Counted from the first letter of the stretch, positions 1 to 8,289 are shown. The stretch is 64,000 nucleotides of DNA from Bradyrhizobium sp. STM 3843 (GCF_000239815.1 NZ_CAFK01000039.1:1-64000); one strand, 5' to 3'. Notes: generated by a model from the sequence alone, not told the origin. Numbers and translations are program-made.

Positions 1-7
1 GGAGCTG

Positions 8-29
8 CCCTCTCCCGCAAGGGGAGAGG
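8..29. repeat. GC-rich stem-loop at the window edge
   Basis: An inverted repeat (CTCTCCC, GCAA loop, GGGGAGAG) makes a strong hairpin. No T-tract follows on either strand. It could be the terminator of a gene lying left of the window or one of the short palindromes scattered between rhizobial genes. Confidence 0.45.
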
Positions 30-92
30 ACATTGCAATGCGCACCGTTCGATCCCGAACTTGCTTCAGCTGATTTCGCTTCGCGAGGCTTC

Positions 93-302
93 CTACCGTT
101 GCGCAAATTTTATGGTTGAAACCGGCCAGCGGCCGTCATGGCCGCGAATCGCGATCCGCAGGCCGTGCAGCTCGTCGAGATACACCTGTTCCACAGTTCC
201 CGCCTTGCCGTCGCTGAGCGCCACCGCCTTGCCGACCAGTTCCGATTGCGCCTGCTCGAACTCGTGAAGAATCTTGAAGGCTCGCGTTCTGGCGGAAACC
301 AT
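93..302 (-). CDS. Small conserved-looking protein, PRC-barrel-like
   Basis: A 69-residue soluble protein with an ATG start. A helical N-terminus (ARTRAFKILHEFEQAQ) is followed by a short beta-rich part with the pattern LVGKAVALSDGKAGTVEQV and HGLRIAIRGHDGRWPVS. That layout resembles a PRC-barrel or a small SH3-like barrel, although it is shorter than the usual 80 residues. There is no good ribosome site and no operon partner. The composition looks coding, but the function is unknown; it could be a binding or regulatory module. Confidence 0.5.
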   Translation of the reverse strand: MVSARTRAFKILHEFEQAQSELVGKAVALSDGKAGTVEQVYLDELHGLRIAIRGHDGRWPVSTIKFAQR

Positions 303-406
303 GCGGGTCCGATGCTGTGGGTGGATCGGTGCGCCAACAGCGAGAGATGTCGGCGGTTGCCACTCAAATCGGCATGGAACGGGGTCGGATCAAGAGCTGG
401 AACTAG

Positions 407-568
407 CTATTGCTCATGCAGAGCCGCTGGCAGCGAGGGTGGAGTGCCCTCGTCTGCCAGCGCTCCAGCGCCAGTCGTCATCAGCAGGATGCCGCCGATC
501 AACCCAGCGCCATACGTGCCTCGGCTCCGCTTGTTGTTCTCTCGTTCGTTCTTCTGCCGAGCGCCCAT
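407..568 (-). CDS. Possible tiny membrane or secreted protein
   Basis: A 53-residue frame with a strongly basic N-terminus (KNERENNKRSRG), then one hydrophobic stretch (AGLIGGILLMTTGAGALA) ending in a signal-peptidase-like ALA, then a short polar tail. This is the shape of a small exported or single-pass protein. The start is chosen as the ATG nearest the basic segment; the frame also opens 36 bases earlier. There is no convincing ribosome site, so it may not be real. Confidence 0.3.
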   Translation of the reverse strand: MGARQKNERENNKRSRGTYGAGLIGGILLMTTGAGALADEGTPPSLPAALHEQ

Positions 569-736
569 GGCGCATCCATCCGTGCGTCGATGATCATAGC
601 GCAACTGGTATAACCACCAACATCATAGGATAACCTGCAATCCAAAAGCTTGCGCAGTATCAGCGACGCGCCGCGGAACGCCGTCTCCGCCCACGCGTTC
701 GCCCCAGAACTCCTGATGAGGAGCGCGGAGCAGAGC

Positions 737-922
737 ATGGTCAAGGACACCACGAAGAACGATCCGAGGGAGACACCGAAGGACGATCCCAGGCAACAGA
801 CGGATTGGCCGAGCAACAAACAAACCGACAAGCCCTGGCAGGGCAATCCCGAGAAGGACCAGATCGCACCTGACCGCCCCGATATCGATCTCGAGAAATG
901 GCAGCGGTCGAACACGCACTAG
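737..922 (+). CDS. Small hydrophilic protein of unknown function
   Basis: A 61-residue, highly charged protein without hydrophobic segments, rich in Asp, Lys, Pro and Gln (NDPRETPKDDPRQQ, KPWQGNPEKDQ). It is probably intrinsically disordered. The internal ATG at 737 is preferred over the upstream in-frame ATG at 650 because GGAG-like sequences precede it and the extra 29 residues look non-coding. Small proteins of this composition are common in Bradyrhizobium, but no function can be given. It converges with the ybdK-like gene that ends at 993. Confidence 0.5.
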   Translation: MVKDTTKNDPRETPKDDPRQQTDWPSNKQTDKPWQGNPEKDQIAPDRPDIDLEKWQRSNTH

Positions 923-992
923 CCCTGGCAGAGCTGCATTGGTGCGTGCGGCTCTGCCGCGACGCCGAACGCCGCGGCAGACCGTGTTCGCA

Positions 993-2219
993 TCAGCGCG
1001 CCGCCTCCGCCAGAACCTGTGGCCGCGGCAGCTGCGACAATGTCGCCGCCTCGATCCATCGCGTGACCGCTGCGAGGTCGCCCTCGGCATCACGATAGGC
1101 CTGGATCTGGAAATCGGCCGAGCTGCCGAGCTGCATGATGATCTGGCAGCGTGCAAGCTCGTCGACGCAGCCGAGCGCTTCAGCATCCGGCATGATCTCT
1201 TCGATCAGCCTGACCAGCATCTCCTGCCCCGTCACCGGACCGTCCTCGGTTACCAGGAGGCAGTCGGTGCCGTAACGCTGCGCCCGCCACTTGTTCTCGA
1301 CCGCGATCGCGCGCTCCACATTGCCGACCTCGTTGGCCTTTTCGGGGTGGAGGTAGAGGTGACGCGCCAGCGCGCGGTACAGCCCGGCAATCGCGATGGC
1401 ATCGTCGACCGAGGTGCAGACATCGGGCGCGCGCAGTTCGAGGGTCGGATGCTTCGATGACGGTCGCATCGCCCACCAGATATGGCTGTCGTCCGGCATC
1501 ACGCCGGACTTGGTGAGTGCCGCGACGTAACGGTCGTACTGGTCTTTCGAGGTAAACAGCTCGGGAAGGCCGGTGCGCGGCAACTCGTCGTAAGCCGCGA
1601 GCCGATAGCCTTTGAGACCGGTCTCGCGTGAATTCCAGAACGGCGACGAGGTCGATAGCGCGATGAACAGCGGAATATAGGGGATCATCGCGCGCATCAC
1701 CGCGAACCGCCGGTCGGGGTCCGGCAGCTGCACATGGACATGCATCCCGCACAGCATGTTGCGACGACCGACGCAGCGAAGGTCCTCGATCATCTCGGCG
1801 TAGCGCGGCTTGGGACTTGGCTGCGAGCGCAGCCACGCCGCCGTCGGATGGGTGCCGCCGGCCAGAATGGTCAGCCCGTATTGGCGCGCGACAGTCGCGA
1901 CCTCACGCCGCAGGAATTTCAATTCCTCCCTGGCGTCGCCGATGTCGATATGGACGTTGGTGGCGACTTCCAGCTGCGACTGCAGCATTTCCCGCATCGC
2001 CTGGCCGCCGGTCGACCAGTTCGCGGCGTTGAAGAGATCATCCGGCGTGCGCATCTCGACGTCGCGAGTGGTGGCATCGGCGAGGAAATATTCCTCCTCG
2101 ATGCCGAACGAATATTCGCTCGCCTCTTCCCGCCCGCTTGCCGAACGGATCACCAGGTGCCGCTCATCGTCGCTCAGTCCGAGGCGGAGCCTTTCGAGTA
2201 TTTTCGGATCAAATCCCAT
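993..2219 (-). CDS. ybdK: YbdK/EgtA-type carboxylate-amine ligase (GCS2 family)
   Basis: A 408-residue member of the glutamate-cysteine ligase type 2 family. These enzymes use ATP to join the gamma-carboxyl of glutamate to an amine. Visible hallmarks are the acidic metal motif FGIEEEYFL near residue 38, GGTHPTA near 120, GMHVHVQLPD near 158 and TLELRAPD near 260. The length fits YbdK (about 370-400). It is the last gene of a minus-strand trio, 18 bases after the AsnO-like gene. YbdK proteins have only weak glutamate-cysteine activity, so the true amine acceptor is unknown. Here it may supply or protect the substrate for the two amidotransferases upstream. Confidence 0.88.
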   Translation of the reverse strand: MGFDPKILERLRLGLSDDERHLVIRSASGREEASEYSFGIEEEYFLADATTRDVEMRTPDDLFNAANWSTGGQAMREMLQSQLEVATNVHIDIGDAREELKFLRREVATVARQYGLTILAGGTHPTAAWLRSQPSPKPRYAEMIEDLRCVGRRNMLCGMHVHVQLPDPDRRFAVMRAMIPYIPLFIALSTSSPFWNSRETGLKGYRLAAYDELPRTGLPELFTSKDQYDRYVAALTKSGVMPDDSHIWWAMRPSSKHPTLELRAPDVCTSVDDAIAIAGLYRALARHLYLHPEKANEVGNVERAIAVENKWRAQRYGTDCLLVTEDGPVTGQEMLVRLIEEIMPDAEALGCVDELARCQIIMQLGSSADFQIQAYRDAEGDLAAVTRWIEAATLSQLPRPQVLAEAAR

Positions 2220-2234
2220 CGATCAAATCCCATC
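2207..2234. repeat. Perfect 14-bp tandem duplication over the ybdK start
   Basis: The unit GATCAAATCCCATC occurs twice in tandem (2207-2220 and 2221-2234). Each copy carries an ATG on the minus strand. Only the inner one (2219) is in frame with the ligase; the outer one is out of frame. The duplication fills most of the space between the two genes and may affect translation coupling. Confidence 0.85.
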
Positions 2235-2237
2235 CAA

Positions 2238-4010
2238 TTAGATGTTATGTGTCTGCAGCCAGGCCTCGAGGAGCGCCGCCTGCCAGAGTCGCGAATGGCC
2301 CTTCGGGCTCATCTCAGCCTCGGGCTGCCGCAGCATGTGGTCGACGAAATCGCGCCGGTAGAGCCCACGCGTCCGCGCCGGCGCTGCGTCGAAGACATCG
2401 CGGACGAAATCGAGGAACGGACCACGCAAGTAGCGCAAGCCGGGCACGGGGAAATAGCCCTTCGGCCGATCGATCACCTGGTGCGGCACGCAGCGCCGCG
2501 CCACCTCTTTGAGGATGTATTTGCCGCCGTCCTTGACCTTCAGCCCCGCCGGCATGCGCGCCGCAAGCTCCACGACCTCATGATCCAGGAATGGCACGCG
2601 CGCTTCGAGACCGAAGGCCATGGTCATGTTGTCGACCCGCTTGACAGGATCATCGACCATCATGATCTCGGTGTCGATCTGCAGCACCTTGTCGATCGCG
2701 GAAGCGCTGTCGCAATCGTCGAAGAAGCGCTCGACGAATTGCAGGCTCACATCCTCGTCGATCATGTCCGGCGACAGCAGCCGCGCGAGATCGGTATGGC
2801 CCCAGTCGAAATAAGCCTTCTGATACTCATCGACCGGATCATTGGCCGGCAGAAACGCGGGATACCAGCTGTAGCCGCCGAACACCTCGTCGGCGCCCTG
2901 TCCGCTCAGCACCACCTTGACCCGCTTCGACACCTCGGACGACAACAGATAGAACGCGACCGCATCGTGGCTCACCATCGGCTCCGACATCGCGGCGATG
3001 GCGCCGGGCAAGGCGTCGAGCGCGCGGTCGGCCGGAATGCGGATTTGCTGATGGCTGGTCGCGAAGGCGTTGGCGACGATATCGGAGTAGCGGAATTCAT
3101 CGCCGGCGTGCCCGCCGACCGCATCGAACCCGATCGAGAACGTCCTGATGTCCTGATGGCCGAGCTGAGACAGCAGCGCCACCAGGAGCGAGCTGTCGAG
3201 GCCGCCGGACAACAGCACGCCCACCGGCACGTCGGCGACGCGGCGGCGGTCTACCGCCTGCATCATGGCTTCCGTCAGCGCGTCGACCCACTCCTGTTCG
3301 CTGAGGCGGCGATCAGTGGGCCGACTTTCGCCGACCCTGAAGCTCCAATAGCGCTCGCGCGTCTGCCGCCCATCCGGCTCGATGGTCAGGAGCGTTGCAG
3401 GCTCGAGCTTCCTCACGCCGCGGAGGATGGTGCGCGGCGCGGGGACTGCCGCATGAAAGCTGAAGAAATGATGCAAGCCCACCGGATCCAGCGCGGTGTC
3501 GACCTCGCCGCCCGCGAGTAGCGCGGTGAGCGATGAGGCGAAGCGGAATACGCCCGGCGCTTGCGTATAGTACAGCGGCTTGATGCCGAGCCGGTCGCGC
3601 GCCAGCACCACGCGGCCGCTGTCGCGCTCCCACAGCGCAAAGGCGAACATGCCCTTGAAGCGGCGCACGCAATCTCTGCCCCAGGCGTGATAGGCCTTCA
3701 GGATCACCTCGGTGTCGCCGTCGCTGAAGAACCGATAGCCCTTCCCCGCGAGCTCTGCACGCAGCTCCCGGAAATTGTAGATGCAGCCGTTGAACACGAT
3801 GCCGAGTCCGAGCTCGGCATCGATCATCGGCTGCTGAGCTGCCGCGGACAGATCGAGAATGCTGAGGCGGCGATGGCCGAACGCCATCCCACCCTGCACG
3901 TAGAGGCCCGACGCGTCGGGCCCTCGCGCCTGCATCGCATCGTTGATGCGGCCCAGTGCCGCCAACGAGATCTGCCCATCGGTTCTGACTTCACCACAAA
4001 TGCCGCACAT
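2238..4010 (-). CDS. asnO: AsnO-like class II glutamine amidotransferase / asparagine synthetase family
   Basis: A 590-residue two-domain enzyme. The N-terminal Ntn glutaminase begins MCGICG, so Cys2 is the nucleophile, and it has RGPDASG and FNGCIYNF. The C-terminal ATP-pyrophosphatase domain has the PP-loop SGGLDSS near residue 260 and SGQGADEVFGGY near 360. The segment MVSHDAVAFYLLS beside that motif, and the length, resemble N-acetylglutaminylglutamine amidotransferase (AsnO), which amidates a dipeptide osmolyte. The usual partner Ngg ligase is absent here and a YbdK-type ligase follows instead, so the substrate may differ. It lies in an operon between the EgtC-like gene and ybdK. Confidence 0.85.
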   Translation of the reverse strand: MCGICGEVRTDGQISLAALGRINDAMQARGPDASGLYVQGGMAFGHRRLSILDLSAAAQQPMIDAELGLGIVFNGCIYNFRELRAELAGKGYRFFSDGDTEVILKAYHAWGRDCVRRFKGMFAFALWERDSGRVVLARDRLGIKPLYYTQAPGVFRFASSLTALLAGGEVDTALDPVGLHHFFSFHAAVPAPRTILRGVRKLEPATLLTIEPDGRQTRERYWSFRVGESRPTDRRLSEQEWVDALTEAMMQAVDRRRVADVPVGVLLSGGLDSSLLVALLSQLGHQDIRTFSIGFDAVGGHAGDEFRYSDIVANAFATSHQQIRIPADRALDALPGAIAAMSEPMVSHDAVAFYLLSSEVSKRVKVVLSGQGADEVFGGYSWYPAFLPANDPVDEYQKAYFDWGHTDLARLLSPDMIDEDVSLQFVERFFDDCDSASAIDKVLQIDTEIMMVDDPVKRVDNMTMAFGLEARVPFLDHEVVELAARMPAGLKVKDGGKYILKEVARRCVPHQVIDRPKGYFPVPGLRYLRGPFLDFVRDVFDAAPARTRGLYRRDFVDHMLRQPEAEMSPKGHSRLWQAALLEAWLQTHNI

Positions 4011-4046
4011 CGCGGGGGATCGAGCTCCTGTGACTTGCCTGTTCGA

Positions 4047-4874
4047 CTAAGCGCGGCCGATAACCCGTTGTGAACGCTTGCGTTCCCCTTGAAGCGCAAC
4101 ACAATTTCGCGCCAGGAGCGGAACTACCTCGGCACGCTTCCGTGCGCGAGCCACCAACACATGGTCCGGTGGCACCTCTGTCCAAGCCGGTTCCTTGTCG
4201 TAGGGCTCTGACACCACGATCACCTGCTCGCCGTCCTCACGGAAATAGAGCGAGTTGGCGCTGTCATTCTCGGCGAAGCGAAACGCGAACAGGTCCTGAC
4301 CATTGGACAGCGCCGAAGTGAAGCGCAATCGCTCGCGCAGACCGTCCTCATTGACCAGCTCGCAGAGCGAACGCAGCACATCGCGTGTCGCCGCCAGCGG
4401 ATCCTGCTCGATGCCGGCGCCGACAATGGCCAGAAACACGGCCTCTGAATCCGTGGTGCCGATCCGTGACGGATAGAGCGGATCGGGAATGAGAGCCTCG
4501 ATCTTGCGGCGCAGCCTGTTCCAGCTGCCGACAAAGCCGTTGTGCATGAACAGCCAGCGGCCGCAGGCGAAGGGATGGCAGTTCTGGCGTGTCACCGCGG
4601 TCCCGGTCGCGGCGCGAACATGGGCGAAGAACAGATGGGACTGGAGGTGGCGGCAGAGATAGCGCAGGTTCTCGTCCGACCAGGCCGGACGGGTCTCGCG
4701 ATAGAGCCCGGGCTCCGGATGATGGCCATACCAGCCGAGACCGAAGCCGTCGCCATTGGTGCCTGCGGTCGACTCCAGCGCACGCAGACTCTGCGCCACC
4801 AGCGAATGCTCGGGCTCAGTGACATAAGGCTCGAACGCAGTGATCTCACCGCGATAGGCAATCCAGCGGCACAT
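4047..4874 (-). CDS. EgtC/YafJ-like class II glutamine amidotransferase
   Basis: A 275-residue stand-alone Ntn-hydrolase. The ATG at 4874 is chosen over the adjacent TTG because it places Cys at position 2, the catalytic N-terminal nucleophile (MCRWIAYRG). Other family marks are NGDGFGLGWYG near 40, FFAHVRAATG near 88, HNGFVGSW near 112 and GTTDSEAVF near 138. Relatives remove or transfer gamma-glutamyl or amide nitrogen; EgtC removes the gamma-glutamyl group in ergothioneine synthesis. It is the first gene of the trio with the AsnO-like and YbdK genes, 36 bases upstream of asnO. Confidence 0.85.
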   Translation of the reverse strand: MCRWIAYRGEITAFEPYVTEPEHSLVAQSLRALESTAGTNGDGFGLGWYGHHPEPGLYRETRPAWSDENLRYLCRHLQSHLFFAHVRAATGTAVTRQNCHPFACGRWLFMHNGFVGSWNRLRRKIEALIPDPLYPSRIGTTDSEAVFLAIVGAGIEQDPLAATRDVLRSLCELVNEDGLRERLRFTSALSNGQDLFAFRFAENDSANSLYFREDGEQVIVVSEPYDKEPAWTEVPPDHVLVARARKRAEVVPLLARNCVALQGERKRSQRVIGRA

Positions 4875-4889
4875 CAAATAGCCTCCGGT

Positions 4890-5186
4890 TCAACGGATGA
4901 ATGCGCGACGGAGTTCGCAGGCCGTGTGCAACCGGCTGGCCGAGCCAAACGAACCTCTCGATGCCCTTCGCGGTGTTGCTGAAATGAAGGGCCCGATCTT
5001 GCGCGCGCTGAAGGACGTGTCCTGATAGGTCGCGATCAGCCAGTCCATCGCGGGCTGTGATTGCACCCATTCAGCCAAAGAGCGGTGCGGCTCGCTCTCA
5101 TAGGTCGCGCGGCTGTCGACCAGGAACTCCTCGAACACACGCCCCGTCCTGCGATCGCAAACGGATAATGGCAGCGGCTTGCTCAC
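4890..5186 (-). CDS. Hypothetical protein, possibly truncated
   Basis: A 98-residue frame starting at GTG with a fair ribosome site (GAGGG about six bases upstream). The first 65 residues look like genuine protein (GRVFEEFLVDSRATYESEP, LAEWVQSQPAMDWLIATYQD). From about residue 70 the sequence becomes Arg/Ser/Ala-rich and looks out of frame. This suggests a frameshifted or decayed N-terminal fragment of a longer gene. I do not recognise the family with confidence. It sits just upstream of the EgtC-like gene on the same strand. Confidence 0.4.
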   Translation of the reverse strand: MSKPLPLSVCDRRTGRVFEEFLVDSRATYESEPHRSLAEWVQSQPAMDWLIATYQDTSFSARKIGPFISATPRRASRGSFGSASRLHTACELRRAFIR

Positions 5187-5371
5187 GTGGCCCTCGCGCA
5201 GGAAGTCATGGCTAGCAAAAACGCGTCACGCAAAATCAAGTTCCGCTGCGGAGGCGGCGCAGGGGAACTCGCCGGACCGGAGTGGCAGATGAGATGCATC
5301 GGCGCGCGGCACCAGCCAGCCACACCAGCGCGCTCGCGGCTCCCCGACCGCCGCTACCTTTCATAAATCTG

Positions 5372-5400
5372 TACCTTGCAATAAAAGATACCTTGCAATA
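5372..5400 (+). promoter_or_regulatory. Probable PadR operator/promoter with a repeated TACCTTGCAATA box
   Basis: The 12-mer TACCTTGCAATA occurs at 5372-5383 and 5389-5400, 17 bases apart, in an AT-rich island within otherwise GC-rich sequence and 37 bases before padR. The layout suits an autoregulated operator overlapping the promoter of the padR-DUF1700-DUF2807 operon. Confidence 0.55.
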
Positions 5401-5436
5401 TATTCTTCCTGCAACTGGCCGAACCGTATCGCTGCC

Positions 5437-5760
5437 ATGACCGAACAGAACCAGGTCCAGCTCAAGAAAGGCGCGCTCGAATTGTGCGTGCTGGCGCTGC
5501 TGGCGCGCGGCGAGAGCTACGCCTATGAGATTGCCAGCGCGCTGGCGTCCGGCGTCGGCATGGGGGAAGGAACGATCTATCCCCTGATGCGGCGCATGCA
5601 GGATGACGGGCTGGTCGAAACCCGCCTTGCCGAATCCAACAGCGGCCCGCCGCGCAAATATTATCGGCTCACCCCGGCCGGCCGCGCCGCCTTCACGGCG
5701 CAGAAGCGCGAGTGGCGAACGTTCACCGACGCCGTCAACAAGTTGCTGGGAGAACGCTGA
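5437..5760 (+). CDS. PadR-family transcriptional regulator
   Basis: A 107-residue winged-helix repressor of the short PadR class. The domain fills the protein: KGALELCVLALLARGESYAYEI, then the recognition part MGEGTIYPLMRRMQDDGLVETR and the wing GPPRKYYRLTPAGR. PadR proteins sense ligands or envelope stress and repress adjacent genes. Its TGA overlaps the ATG of the DUF1700 gene. PadR-DUF1700-adhesin-head operons are a recurrent arrangement, so this regulator most likely controls its own operon through the repeated box just upstream. Confidence 0.92.
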   Translation: MTEQNQVQLKKGALELCVLALLARGESYAYEIASALASGVGMGEGTIYPLMRRMQDDGLVETRLAESNSGPPRKYYRLTPAGRAAFTAQKREWRTFTDAVNKLLGER

Positions 5761-6335
5761 TGAACCGCGTCGCCTTCTTGACCATCCTCAATGACGGGCT
5801 CGCCGGGCTCCCGGCCCGCGAGGTTGACGATATCATTGCCGACTACATGTCCTATTTCGACGAAGCCGAGGCCGCCGGGCGAAGTGAGGTCGACGTGGCG
5901 GCAGCCCTGGGCGATCCGCGCCGGCTGGCGCGCGAATTGCGCGCCGAGACCGGGCTGCGCCACTGGGAAAATCGCCGCAGTCTGGGGAATTCCGCCGCCG
6001 CTTTGCTGGCACTCGGGAGCCTCGCCACTGTCGACATTCTATTCCTGCTGCCGATTTTGTTCGCCGTGATGTTGGTCATGCTGGTGATCGGCCTCATCGT
6101 TTTGGTGCTCGGCATTGTCGGCATCGGACTGCTGCTCAGCCTGGTGAAGGTCGGGCACTTCGCCTCGATCGCCGCGATGCTCTTGCGCGCGGTGGCGGGG
6201 ATCGGACTGATCGCCGGCAGTGTCGGCGGCGGCGCGCTGCTGCTGCTGGCGCTCAACGGTGCGGTGAAGATGCTCGGAAATCACGCCCGGCTACACTATC
6301 GGCTGCTCAAGCCGGAACAAGACCCGATTAGTTAG
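5760..6335 (+). CDS. DUF1700-family membrane protein
   Basis: A 191-residue protein. The cytoplasmic N-terminal part (LPAREVDDIIADYMSYFDEA, DVAAALGDPRRLARELRAE) has the helical repeat typical of DUF1700 proteins. Three to four hydrophobic helices follow between about residues 75 and 175 (VDILFLLPILFAVMLVMLV, LIVLVLGIVGIGLLLSLV, AGIGLIAGSVGGGALLLLAL). The ATG overlaps the padR stop, which implies translational coupling. Relatives are often co-transcribed with PadR regulators and may be membrane partners of a stress or signalling system; the molecular role is unknown. Confidence 0.85.
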   Translation: MNRVAFLTILNDGLAGLPAREVDDIIADYMSYFDEAEAAGRSEVDVAAALGDPRRLARELRAETGLRHWENRRSLGNSAAALLALGSLATVDILFLLPILFAVMLVMLVIGLIVLVLGIVGIGLLLSLVKVGHFASIAAMLLRAVAGIGLIAGSVGGGALLLLALNGAVKMLGNHARLHYRLLKPEQDPIS

Positions 6336-6350
6336 GATCAGAGGTGCACC

Positions 6351-7268
6351 ATGAACGAACGTCTCATAAGGATTGCGCTGGTGTCGCTGAGCATTGCGGC
6401 GGCGTGCGGGATATTCATCGTTCTGACTTCGGCAACCGACTGGATCGATGGCGACTACCGATCCTGGGCCGGCACGATGCGCAGCTGCGCATCGGCGAAC
6501 AAGACCGGCGCGGGCGAACGCCGCACCGTCGATCTGGACTGGTCCGGGAGCGACGCGGTCAAGATCAAGATTCCGGCGCAGGTTCATTACCAGCCCGGCC
6601 CCAAGCCACAGGCGAGCGTCAGCGGTGACGCCGACCTGGTCAGCCACGTGCGCCTGCGCGACGGCAAATTGGAATGGGATACGGTCGAGTGGGACAACCT
6701 GGTCGATTGTTCTCCGGCGAACGACCTCGTCGTCCGCCTCTCCGGCCCCGCGATCACAGCATGGACGTTGAACGGTTCGGGCCAACTCGATCTCTCCAAC
6801 GTCAAGCAGGATCTGCTGCAGATCACCATGCACGGCAGCGGTGACGTCGCGGCAAGCGGCGAGGTCCGCGAGGTCTCGCTTGAGGCCGCCGGCTCAGGCC
6901 GGGCTGATCTCGGCCGGCTCACCACCCAGAAGACCACGGCGAACATCCACGGCAGCGGCGGTCTCAAGCTCGCCGACAGCAGGCAGGACGTGCTGCGCAT
7001 CGCACTCCACGGGAGCGGCAGCGTCATCGCCAGCGGCGAAGCCAAGGAGGTTTCGCTCGAGTCCGCCGGTTCTGGACGCGCAGATCTTGGCGGGCTGATC
7101 GCGGACAAAGCCAGCGCGCAGATTCACGGCAGCGGGAACGTCGATCTGGCGCCGCGCCAGGACGCCGATATCTCCGTCTCCGGCAGTGCGGTGGTGAGAT
7201 TGCATGGCGCCGTGGCGCGGATCAATTCGCACGTGTCGGGCTCAGGGCAAATCAAGCAGGTGCCGTAG
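6351..7268 (+). CDS. DUF2807 (GIN-domain) putative exported adhesin-head protein
   Basis: A 305-residue protein with an N-terminal hydrophobic anchor or signal (RIALVSLSIAAACGIFIVL). It then has a beta-helix-like domain built from repeats of HGSGxVxASGExxEVSLExAGSGRADLG, seen at least twice, plus further HGSG turns (about residues 150-290). The repeats match DUF2807, the head-like domain found in PadR/DUF1700 operons. The ATG has a good site (GAGGTG). It probably resides on the periplasmic or outer face. It closes the three-gene operon 15 bases after DUF1700. Confidence 0.85.
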   Translation: MNERLIRIALVSLSIAAACGIFIVLTSATDWIDGDYRSWAGTMRSCASANKTGAGERRTVDLDWSGSDAVKIKIPAQVHYQPGPKPQASVSGDADLVSHVRLRDGKLEWDTVEWDNLVDCSPANDLVVRLSGPAITAWTLNGSGQLDLSNVKQDLLQITMHGSGDVAASGEVREVSLEAAGSGRADLGRLTTQKTTANIHGSGGLKLADSRQDVLRIALHGSGSVIASGEAKEVSLESAGSGRADLGGLIADKASAQIHGSGNVDLAPRQDADISVSGSAVVRLHGAVARINSHVSGSGQIKQVP

Positions 7269-7302
7269 ATCGGCGGCCCTTGTGTAACGGGGAGAGATGT
7301 CG

Positions 7303-8289
7303 ATGTCCGCTTCCAACCAATTCTGCAGATTCCTGTACATCGCGGGCTTCTGCGTCACGGCGACGCTGGCGCAGGCTGCCGGCCTGCGATCGATCGATAT
7401 TCCGGCCGACGCCGATGGTCCGGCGATTCATGGCGCGATGTGGTATCCTTGCGCCGAGCCGCCGGGAGAGGTTCGTCTCGATCCCTTCACCTTGCCGGGA
7501 GTGAAGGATTGTCCGTTGCTCGGCGACAAGCTGCCGCTGGTCGTCGTGTCGCACGGCAGGGGCGGCAACTTCGCCGGCCATCATCACACCGGTGAAGTGC
7601 TCGCCGAGGCCGGCTTCATCGTCGCTGCTATCAGTCACCCTGGTGACAACTCCTTCGATCTCAGCCGTTCGGACGACCTGTCCGCTTACGTCGAGCGGCC
7701 GCAGGACATCAAACGCCTGATCGATTTCATGCTGGTCGCGTCTCCCGTCAGCGCGGCGATCGATCGCGAACGGATCGGTTTGTTCGGCTTCTCCCGCGGC
7801 GGCTATACCGGCCTGGTGGCAGTCGGGGCCAATCCGGACTGGGCAAAGGCCACCGCGATCTGCCAGCATTCGGCGAGCCACGCCTGCGCGCAGATCTTGC
7901 GGAAGGAATACCCCACCGAGCCTCCCACGCACGATCCGCGGATCAAGGCTATCGTCATTGCCGATCCGCTCGCCATCACCTTTGGCGCAGACAGCCTCGC
8001 GTCGGTTAAAGTGCCGGTTCAATTGTGGGCCTCGGAGTATGGCGGTGACGGCGTGCTTCCTCACGACGTGGCTGCCGTCGACGCAAACCTTTCGGTCCCG
8101 CACAAGTATCGCGTGGTTCCGAACTCCTGGCACTTCTCGTTCCTGGCGCCCTGCTCACCAACACTGCTGAGGCAGCGGCCCGAACTCTGCGTGGATCCTC
8201 CCCGCTTCGACCGCGCCGCATTCTACGCGCAGTTCGACACCGAGATGATCGCATTCTTCCGGAAATGGCTGGCCCGGCCAGCGGAGTGA
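7303..8289 (+). CDS. Secreted alpha/beta hydrolase (dienelactone-hydrolase-like)
   Basis: A 328-residue hydrolase with a signal peptide ending near AQA. The second ATG (7303) is preferred because GGGGAGAG lies six bases before it, while the first ATG abuts that site. Motifs are VVVSHGRGGNF (oxyanion strand), the nucleophile elbow LFGFSRGG with Ser, and a late WHFSF histidine. Such exported enzymes resemble the platelet-activating-factor/dienelactone hydrolase group. Several Cys residues (YPC, DCPLL, CQHS, HACAQ, APCSP, LCVD) suggest disulfides in the periplasm. The natural ester substrate cannot be inferred. Confidence 0.85.
   Translation: MSASNQFCRFLYIAGFCVTATLAQAAGLRSIDIPADADGPAIHGAMWYPCAEPPGEVRLDPFTLPGVKDCPLLGDKLPLVVVSHGRGGNFAGHHHTGEVLAEAGFIVAAISHPGDNSFDLSRSDDLSAYVERPQDIKRLIDFMLVASPVSAAIDRERIGLFGFSRGGYTGLVAVGANPDWAKATAICQHSASHACAQILRKEYPTEPPTHDPRIKAIVIADPLAITFGADSLASVKVPVQLWASEYGGDGVLPHDVAAVDANLSVPHKYRVVPNSWHFSFLAPCSPTLLRQRPELCVDPPRFDRAAFYAQFDTEMIAFFRKWLARPAE

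Noticed and set aside
1734-3521. Long open frame (595 codons) on the plus strand
   Set aside because: It is antisense to ybdK and the AsnO-like gene, both of which have clear catalytic motifs. High-GC DNA leaves such frames open by chance.
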